This document shows, piece by piece, positions 54,072 through 62,700 of a stretch of 64,000 nucleotides of DNA. The notes beneath the pieces were generated by a model. It saw only the letters and a program-made list of their open reading frames with translations, had not been told where the DNA came from and made no database searches. The stretch spans positions 762,895 to 826,894 of the forward strand of contig NZ_BMXJ01000003.1 of assembly GCF_014651695.1 (NCBI RefSeq), written 5' to 3'. Source of the stretch: Nocardiopsis terrae (lineage in GTDB: Bacteria > Actinomycetota > Actinomycetes > Streptosporangiales > Streptosporangiaceae). Made by a program: the position numbers and the translations under genes. How positions within the stretch are numbered: position 1 is the stretch's first letter; every line of letters starts with the position of its first letter.

Positions 54072-54256
54072 TTTGACTTAGCTTCGGCAATGGTGCGAGC
54101 TTTATGTCCCCAGCTGGAAGTCCATCGCCCGCACCAGGACGAAAAAGTAAGTCACGCCTACTTGAAGCCCGCTGTCCAAAACCGGGAACGGCGCGCGGGA
54201 TCCATGACCAATGCCATGCCCCTTAAGGGCAGTGACCACCAGAAAGCCAGGCAGAA

Positions 54257-55495
54257 ATGTACGACGCCATCGTCGTCGGTGCGCGGTGCGCCGGCTCTCC
54301 GACCGCCATGCTCCTCGCCCGGAAAGGGCACCGCGTCCTGATCGTGGACCGGGCATCCTTTCCCAGCGACACCGTGTCCACACATTATCTTCATCAGACG
54401 GCCCTACTGAGGCTCAAGGACTGGAATCTTCTGAACCCCGTCATCGACGCGGGAACTCCAGCCATTCGCAAGATGCACTTCTCCTTTCAGGGAATTGAAC
54501 TGAACGGAATGGCTGACGCCGTCGACGGGGTCGACGCTATCTACTGCCCGCGCCGGACACTCCTGGACGACATCCTGCTGAACGGTGCACGCGAGGCCGG
54601 CTGTGAGGTGCTGGAGAACTTCAGCGTCACCGACCTCGTCTTCTCCGAAGGGCGCGTCGTCGGAGTCCGGGGACGGGAGGGCAGGGGCCCGGAGCGCGAC
54701 CTGCGCGCCAAGGTCGTCATCGGCGCGGACGGCTTCCACTCGACCGTGGCCAAGCGGGTGGGCGCCCGGTCCTACAACGTCCGGCCCGCGGCCAACTTCA
54801 TCTACTACTCCTACTACCAGGGGCTCGACTGGGGCCTGCACCACAAGACCGGCCACAACCTGCGGTGGATCGGTACCTGGCCCACCAACGACGATCTGAC
54901 CATGCTGGCCGTGATCTGCAACCGGTCCCATCTCAAGGAGTTCCGCCAGGACCCGGAGAACCAGTTCCTGGCGACCTTCGACGACGTCGTTCCGGACATG
55001 GGCAAGGAGCTGCGGTCCCAGGGGCAGCGGATGGAGCCCTTCCGCCCCATGCGTAACCCCGACAACTACTACCGCACGGCTCAGGGCCCCGGGTGGGCTC
55101 TGGTAGGGGACGCCGGATACCACAAGGACCCCTTCACGGGTTGGGGTATGGCGGACGCCTTCCTACACGCTGAAATGCTGGCCGCCCGCGTGCACGAGGG
55201 GCTCTCCCAGGAGCGCGACATGGACGAGGCCCTGGCCGACTACGCGGCCACGCGTGACGAGGAGAGCGCCCCGGTCTACGACTTCACCTGCACCCTGGCC
55301 GAACTCGACCTGCCGCCTTTCTACCGGACGGTCCTCGGGGCGATCAGCCAGGACCAGAAGTGGACCAACACGATGCTGGGCATCATCGCCGGTGTGGTCC
55401 ACGGAGACGAGATCTTCTCCCCCGAAGGACTGCAGAAGCTCTATGACGAGGTCGGTGTGCCCGAGGACGAGCGCGCCTACGACCCCGGCGCCTGA
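54257..55495 (+). CDS. FAD-dependent monooxygenase/oxidoreductase
   Basis: 412 residues. The N-terminal DAIVVGARCAGSPTAMLLAR FAD-binding motif, the middle KVVIGADGFHSTVAKRVG segment (about residue 155) and the second FAD motif ALVGDAGYHKDPFTGWGMADA (about residue 283) place it in the group A flavin monooxygenase/geranylgeranyl-reductase-like superfamily. It likely hydroxylates or oxidises a pathway intermediate or the starter building block. ATG 54257 is preceded by a poor purine run (CCAGGCAGAA). It is the first visible gene of the cluster and is followed by the Rieske oxygenase after 103 bp. Confidence 0.88.
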   Translation: MYDAIVVGARCAGSPTAMLLARKGHRVLIVDRASFPSDTVSTHYLHQTALLRLKDWNLLNPVIDAGTPAIRKMHFSFQGIELNGMADAVDGVDAIYCPRRTLLDDILLNGAREAGCEVLENFSVTDLVFSEGRVVGVRGREGRGPERDLRAKVVIGADGFHSTVAKRVGARSYNVRPAANFIYYSYYQGLDWGLHHKTGHNLRWIGTWPTNDDLTMLAVICNRSHLKEFRQDPENQFLATFDDVVPDMGKELRSQGQRMEPFRPMRNPDNYYRTAQGPGWALVGDAGYHKDPFTGWGMADAFLHAEMLAARVHEGLSQERDMDEALADYAATRDEESAPVYDFTCTLAELDLPPFYRTVLGAISQDQKWTNTMLGIIAGVVHGDEIFSPEGLQKLYDEVGVPEDERAYDPGA

Positions 55496-55598
55496 GCGGC
55501 ACCCCTCCCCGGCGCCGTCCCGGAACCGTTCGCGCACCGAGAGCACAGGGCTGCCGGACTCGCGGATCGCGCCCCCCTCCAACCCCCCGGGAGCTGTC

Positions 55599-56759
55599 AT
55601 GACCGACGCATCCAGCATGTTCGACCTCATCAGCGAGCAGAACGAGGAACGCGAGTACTTCGACACCGGCGGTATCGGCCAGTCGCACGAGTTCTACACG
55701 GGTGAAGAGCAGTTCCGGCGCGAGATGCAGCTGGTCTACGGTCAGCGCTGGCTGCCGGTGGACCATGTCTCCCGGCTCCCTGACCCCGGCTGCTTCACCA
55801 CCCTGAACATCGGGAGCGGATCCATCCTGCTCCTCCACGGTGACGAGGGGATCCGGGCCTACCACAACTACTGCCGCCACCGGGGTTACAAGCTGGTCGA
55901 GGAGGCCGCCGGAAAGCGGCAGAGCCTGGTCTGCATCTACCACTGCTGGGTCTACAACCGCAACGGCGGCCTCAAGACCTTCAACGGCACCTACTTCGAC
56001 CACTTCTTCACCAAGGAGGAGAACGGCCTGGTCCCCGTGCGGACCGCGATCCGGCACGGGGTGGTCTTCGTGTGCTTCGCCGAGGACCCGCCCGACCTGG
56101 ACCAGGCCCTGGGCGAGTTCGACCGGTTCGCCGAGGCGTACGAACTGGCCGAACTGAAGTGCATGCAGTACAAGGACTATCCCGTGGCCTCCAACTGGAA
56201 GCTGGTCGCGCACAACGTCAACGAGAGCCTGCACTTCCCCACCGCGCACAAGGACCTGCACAAGGTCACCGACTTCGACGCCGCCGGCACCTACGACCTC
56301 AGGGGCGAGGACCTGGTGGGGGCCTGGCAGATGCTGCGCGAGGGGTACGAATCCATCTCCACGACCGGGCACAGCGACCGCTCGCCCATGCCGCTCGTAC
56401 CGCTGGAGGACCGGCGCAAGGTCAACTGGATCACGATCCTGCCGAACCTGCTTTTCGGACTGACCAGCGACTACGTGATGATGCAGTGGGTGTGGCCCGA
56501 AAGCCCGGGGTCCTGTGTGGTCCGCCATTTCTGGCTGTTCCACCCGGACGAGACCGCCAAGGAGAGCTTCTCGCACGAGCCCGTGTTCGCCCTGTGGGAC
56601 AAGGCCAACTACGAGGACTGGGAGCTGTGCGAGCGCACACACCGCGGGCTCTCCAACCCGATGTGGCGCCCGGGACAGCTGTCCCTGGACGAAGAGGTCG
56701 TGGCCCAGATCGACGCCTGGGTCCTGAACCACACCCGGGGAACGGAGTCCGAAGTATGA
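55599..56759 (+). CDS. Rieske-type aromatic-ring oxygenase alpha subunit
   Basis: 386 residues. The N-terminal Rieske domain has cluster ligands in YCRHRGYKLVEE and CIYHCWVYNRNGG. The mononuclear-iron domain carries NVNESLHFPTAHKDLH (about residues 202-217), with a later Asp/Glu as third ligand. It is an iron oxygenase hydroxylating or demethylating an intermediate with electrons from a reductase not present in view. ATG 55599 follows GGGAG. Its stop TGA overlaps the ATG of the megasynthase as ATGA, so translation is coupled, linking its function to the assembly line. Confidence 0.9.
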   Translation: MTDASSMFDLISEQNEEREYFDTGGIGQSHEFYTGEEQFRREMQLVYGQRWLPVDHVSRLPDPGCFTTLNIGSGSILLLHGDEGIRAYHNYCRHRGYKLVEEAAGKRQSLVCIYHCWVYNRNGGLKTFNGTYFDHFFTKEENGLVPVRTAIRHGVVFVCFAEDPPDLDQALGEFDRFAEAYELAELKCMQYKDYPVASNWKLVAHNVNESLHFPTAHKDLHKVTDFDAAGTYDLRGEDLVGAWQMLREGYESISTTGHSDRSPMPLVPLEDRRKVNWITILPNLLFGLTSDYVMMQWVWPESPGSCVVRHFWLFHPDETAKESFSHEPVFALWDKANYEDWELCERTHRGLSNPMWRPGQLSLDEEVVAQIDAWVLNHTRGTESEV

Positions 56760-59700
56760 GCACCTCCTGCTTCATCATCGGAAGCACGCGGACCCTGACC
56801 TCCTGTGCCGATCAGCTCCTGTCCCACGGGGTCGATGTCCGGGGGGTCCTGTCCGAGGACCCGGTCGTCGCGGAGTGGGCACGGGAGAACTCCGTACGAC
56901 TCCTGGACCCGGGCGCGGACCTGGTCGAGACGCTCTCCCGGCAGAGCTTCGACTTCCTGTTCAGCATCATCAACTTCCGGATCCTGCCACCCGAGGTACT
57001 GGCCCTCCCCCGGGTGGGCGCCCTGAATTTCCACGACGGTCCCCTGCCCGGTCTCGCGGGTAGCAACATCGCCTCCTGGGCCCTCTACGAGGGGGTAGCC
57101 CGGCACGCCGCGACCTGGCACGTGATGACCGAGGAGGTCGATGCCGGAACCGTGGTCGCCGAGCGCTGGTTCCCGGTACGCGAACTGTCCACCGCGCTCT
57201 CCCTCACCTACGAGACGGCGCAGGTCGGTGTCGACCTGTTCACCGAGATGGCCCCCCTGATCGCCGAGGGGCGCCTCCCCGATCCCGTCCGAGCAGCTGA
57301 GGGACGTAAGGGGCGTTTCTTCGCCCGCGCCGACCGCATGGCTGACGGCGGCATCGTTCACTCCGGCACGACCGCGGCCGAAGCCGGACGGCTCTCCAAG
57401 GCCATGGACTTCGGCTCGTTCCCCAACCCGGTGGGCGTCCCCGCGTTCGTCACCGCGCAGGACGCCGTCTTCGTCGGCCAGATCCGCTCGCTGGGCCGGG
57501 ACGAGGAGTACCGGCGGAGCACGACCCTGGCCGTGACCGACTCCCAGATCCGGATCGCCGCACCGGACGCCGACATGGTCCTCAGCGAGTTCACGACCAC
57601 CGAAGGCGACACGGTGAGCGGTCGCGGAGCGGCCCAACGGCTGGGGCTGCGGGTGGGCGAACCGGTGCCGGACCCGGCCGAGGGATACCTCGAAGCGGTG
57701 AGGACAGCCCAACCAGGCCTTCGCGCCAACGAACACCGGTGGCGCGAGCGGCTGGCCGACCTGCGGACCGCACCGGTGAAGGCCGAGGAGTTCTCGGCCT
57801 CGGGATCCGCTTACCACAGGTTCGAACTGGCTTTCCTTCCGGTGTGTGCGGAGGACTCCGCCCTGGTCCGCCGTTCCTTCCTGGAGGTCCTGTCCGAACG
57901 CATCGGCGCGTCCTCCTTCGACTTCGGCTGGTCGCCGCACAGCGCCCAGGAACTGGCCGAGCGCACCCACGGCCTGGCCGCGACCCGCGTACCCGTCCGT
58001 TTCGACGCCACCTCCCCGGCTTCTCCCGAGGAGGGTCTGGCCGCGGCCGGGCGGTGGGGAATGTACGCGACGGACCTGGAGGTGCGCATGGGTCTGGCCT
58101 CGCGCCCTCCGGGTGCGGAGGGGCCCTCGTTCACACGGGTGATGGTCCTGGAGCGCTTCCGTGAGGATCCCGCCTCGGTGGCCTCCGACACCGAACTCGC
58201 ACTGGTGCTCCCCCCGGAGGGGGTACCGGCCGTCTTCGTGCGCGAGACCGCGATGTCCGTCGCCGGGGCAGCGGAGTTCGTGGAGGAGGTCGAGGAACGC
58301 CTGTTCCTGCTGTTGGAGCACGGACCGGCGGCCCCCCGTCCCACCGCTCCCCCACCAGTGCACGCGCCCGGAGAGGGTGCCGCCCGAACCGTGCTGGATC
58401 TGGTCCGCGCGGTCTGGGAGCGCACCCCCGAAGCCGTGGCCGTGCGTGCCGGAGAGCACGCGATCACCTACGCCGAACTGGACCGGTGGTCGGCCGCCGT
58501 GAGCTCCAGACTGCGCGAGCGCGGTGCGGGCGAGGGGTCGGTCGTATCGCTGCTGACCGGACGGGGTCCGGAACTGGTCCCGTCCATGCTGGGCGTGCTG
58601 CGCGCCGGCGCGGCCTTCCTGCCCCTGGACCCCTCCTACCCCGGGGAACGGCTACGGACCTACACCCAAAGCGCCGGGAGCACGCTCGTGCTGACCACCC
58701 CCGACCTGGAGGGCAAGGCACACTTCCTGGGCTCCCCCGTCCTGGTTCCCGATCCGGAGGGGTACGGGGGCGGGTCGGAGGACGACTCGAGCGCCGACGC
58801 GTTGGCCTACATCCTGTTCACCAGCGGCTCCACGGGCACCCCCAAGGGTGTCGAAGTCGCTCAGAGCAGTCTCGTGAACTTCCTGACGGGGGTGGGGGCG
58901 GTCCTGGGCGCGGGGCCGCAGACGAACATGCTCGCCCACACCACGGTGGCCTTCGACATCTCCCTGTTGGAACTCCTCCTCCCCCTCGTGGTGGGAGCCA
59001 CGGTAGAGCTCGCCGACGAGGGCACCGTGGCCGACCCCGCCGCGCTGGCGGCCCTGGCCGACACCGTGGACCTGGTGCAGGCCACCCCGAGCCTGTGGCG
59101 TCTACTGCTTGACACCGGGTGGCGCCCCAGAACCGACCTGGTGGCGCTCTCCGGAGGGGAAGCGATGCCGCTGAGCTTGGCGCGGACCCTGCTCGACGCA
59201 GGACCCGAGCTCTGGAACATGTACGGCCCCACCGAGGCGACCATCTGGGTCTCCGCCCACCTGGTGACGGACCTCGGGCAGGGTTTCGTCCCCCTCGGAG
59301 AGCCCTTGCCGGGGCTGGAGCTGCACGTCGTCGACGAGGACATGTCACCGGTGGAGCCGGGAAGTACCGGTGCCCTGGTCATCACGGGTGCGGGGCTGGC
59401 CGAGGGCTACCGCGGCCGTCCGGATCTGACCTCGGAGGTGTTCGTCGCCCTGCCCGACGGACGCCGCGCCTACCGCACCGGCGACGACGTGCGCCTGCAC
59501 ACCGACGGAGCGGTCGAATGGATCGGGCGCGCCGACGCACAGGTCAAGGTGCGCGGCAACCGGATCGAGCCGGGGGAGGTGGAGGCGCTCCTGGAACGGA
59601 TGGATCAGGTGTCAGCGGCTGTCGTGGTCGCCGTTCCCTTCGAGGGTGTGGGCGACCCCCGGCTGACCGCCTACCTCGTCGCGAGCGAGCCGCCCGCCCG

Positions 59701-62700
59701 GACCGAACTGGACGAATGGCTGTCCGACCGGCTCCCCGGATACATGGTTCCCGACGCCTACGTCCTGCTCGACTCCCTGCCGCTGACGGAGAACGGGAAA
59801 GTCGCCCGTTCCCGCCTGCCCGACCCCACACGCGACAACATCATCCGTGCCCAGGTCCCGGCGCCGACCGCGGAAGAACCCGCCCTTCTCCCCGAACGGA
59901 TCGCCGCTGTCTTCGCCCGGGTCCTGGGCCACGGTGAGTTCGGCGAGCGCGACAACTTCTTCGACCTGGGCGGGGACTCCAACAACGTGGTGAGGGCCGC
60001 CGCGGCGCTCAGCCGTGAGCTGGGATCGGATGTGGCCTCACCCCTGGTGTTCGCCACGGGAACCCCTGAGCGACTCGCCGCGGCACTGGACGCGCGCCCC
60101 CCTGCCCTCCGGCAGGAGACGGAGCCGGTCGCGCCCGGCACGGCCCCGGCCGAGCCTGCGCGAGCGGGCGTCACACCGCACACGGTCGGCGAAACGGCGA
60201 CCGGGGGCGAGGGTCCTGCGCGGCCGGCGGCCGAGGAGCAGGGAAACGCACTGGCCGTCATCGGCATGGCCTGTCGCTTTCCCGGGGCCTCCACCCCCGA
60301 CGAGTTCTGGACCGACCTGGTCTCGGGCACCGACCGCGTGGGGGCGGCACCTGCGGGGCACCGCGGATGGGCCCATCTGTGGGAAGCCGACGACGACCGT
60401 CGGGGCGGCTGGATCGAGGGAGTGGAGTACTTCTCCCCGGAACGCTACGGCCTGAGCGACCGCGAGGCGCGGCGCATGGACCCGCTCCAGCGGCTACTGC
60501 TCAGTGTGACCGACGAGGCCTTGGAGTCCGGAGGCCATGACGGGACCTCCCTGGGGACCTCGACAGGGGTGTTCGTCGGTACCATCACCAGTGACTTCCC
60601 CACGCTCGTGGCCGGGAGCACCGGACACGGTGATCCGCACACCGCCACCGGCACCGCGATATCCATGGTCGCCAACCGGCTCTCGCACACCTTCGGCTGG
60701 TCCGGACCCAGCCTGGCCGTGGACACGGCGTGCTCGTCCTCCCTGGTCGCGCTGGACCTGGCGGCGACCCACCTGCTCGCCGGAGCGGTGGACTCGGCCG
60801 TCGTCGGCGGAGCCAATCTGATCCTGACCCCGGACAAGAGCCGTGGTTTCCGGCGCAACGGCATGCTCTCGCCCACCGGTGCCTGCCACACCTTCGACGA
60901 AGGCGCCGACGGCTACGTGCGCGGAGAGGGGTGCGGCGTGGTCGTGCTCAAACGACTCGCCGACGCACGCCGAGACGGGGACCCGGTGCTGGCAGTGGTG
61001 AGCGGCACCTCGGTGAACCACTCCGGCGACCACAGCGGTTTCCTCACCGCTCCGAGCACCATCGCCCAGCAGCGGGTGATCCGCGAGGCCATGGCGAAGG
61101 CGGGGGTGACCCGGGTCGGTTACGTGGAAGCCCACGGTACGGGGACCCGACTGGGCGACGTCATCGAGCTGGAGTCGTTGCGCGCCGTCCTCGGCGGCGT
61201 CCCACCCGCCTCGGTGGCGGTGGGGTCGGTCAAGAGCGCCATCGGCCACCTGGAACCGGCCGCGGGCATCGCGGGACTGATCAAGACGGTACTGGCGCTC
61301 CAGGCTCGGCAGATCCCGCCGGCGGCTCACCTGTCGGTCCCCAACCACGGTTTCGCGTTCGAGGACTCGCCGCTGTACGTACCCGTGCGCCCGGCACCGT
61401 GGAGCGGACCCGCCGCGGCCGGTGTCAGCAGCTTCGGCTTCGGCGGTGTCAACTCCCACGCGGTCCTGACCGCGCCCCCGGAACGGGGGGACGCCCCGGA
61501 GGAGGCCGGTCCCCAGCTGATGGTGATGGGCGCCGACTCGAAGGAGTCCCTGCGTGTCCTGGCCCTCCGCTACCTGGAGTTGTTGGACTCCCCCCACGGC
61601 CCATCGCTGGCGGCCCTGTGCTCCGCCGCCCGGAGGAGGCCCGGAAGGTCGCACCGGCTGGCCTGTGTGGTCACCAGCGGTGAACAGCTGGAAGACAAAC
61701 TTCACCTGTTCCTGGCCGGAGTCGAACGCACGCGTTCCCTGTACACGGGAGCCGTGGCCGTCGACGCTCCGGAGCAGGCCCCCCTACCGGAACGGCCCTC
61801 CCCCGAGGCGTTGGACCGGGCGGCCCGGCTGTTCGTCGAGGGCCGTGACCTGCCGCGCGGGTCCGCGGGTGCAGGGGTCAGGCTGCCGTCCACACCTCAC
61901 GAGACCCGGCGGTTGTGGCTGGAGCCGGCGAAGCCGCAACAGCGCCCGGCCGGCGGCCCGATCACCTGGGACCCTCTGCCCGAGAGCGCTGAGCACATCG
62001 TTGACGGAAGGCCCGTCCTTCCGGCCGCCGGATACCCGGGCAGAGCCGCGGAGCTTCTCGGCAGGGAGGCCTTTCGCCTGACCGACATGGTGTTTCGGGC
62101 ACCAGTGGTCTCGCCCTCCCCGCTGAGCGGGGTACACGAAGCGGACACGGTCCTCTTCCGGGACGGTACCGGGAACCTGGTCTGCGAGGCCCGTGTGGGT
62201 GAGGACGTACCGCCCTCACTCGTGGAGGGCGCGTCCGAGGGCGCGGAGCCCGTGGACGTGGAGCGGATGTACGCCTCCCTGGCAGAGGCCGGGCTCGCCT
62301 ACGGTCCGGGGTTTCGATGCGTGCGTTCCCTGTCGGCCCGGTCGGGCGAAGCGTTCGGCACCCTTGAGGGAGAGGACACAGCGGCTCGGTTGGACCCCCG
62401 TCTGCTGGACGGCGCCTTCCAGGTCGCGCTGGTGGCCTGCGGTGCGCGAGGCCTGTACGTGCCCTTCTCCGTGCGTTCTTTGAACGTCTTCGGCTCCGTG
62501 GCGGGAAGGGTGCGCGTCCACGCCCGGTTGGAGAGGGCGTCCGCGGGCGGCGAGACGGTGACGGCGAGCCTGGTCGTGTCGAACGGCGCCGGCCCCCTGG
62601 CCGAAGTACACGAACTGACCTGGAAGAGGATCAGCACGCCCGAAGCGCCGCTGGGCGGCCCGGTCGACGACCGGGACGGGGTGACCGCGCCGGTCTCCCG

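Larger units (their letters stand above)
52601..54256. other. 1.65-kb gene-free spacer
   Basis: Between the cellulase cluster and the biosynthetic cluster no gene is supported; long frames here come from the repeat or have no ribosome site. The left 250 bp hold the GH6 promoter and operator, 53005-53106 a microsatellite, and 53490-54256 an AT-richer region probably carrying the biosynthetic-cluster control region. Confidence 0.65.

Noticed and set aside
53521..54081. 186-codon plus-strand frame before the biosynthetic cluster
   Set aside because: It is rich in Arg, Pro, Thr and His with no ribosome site or family; likely chance in a regulatory region.
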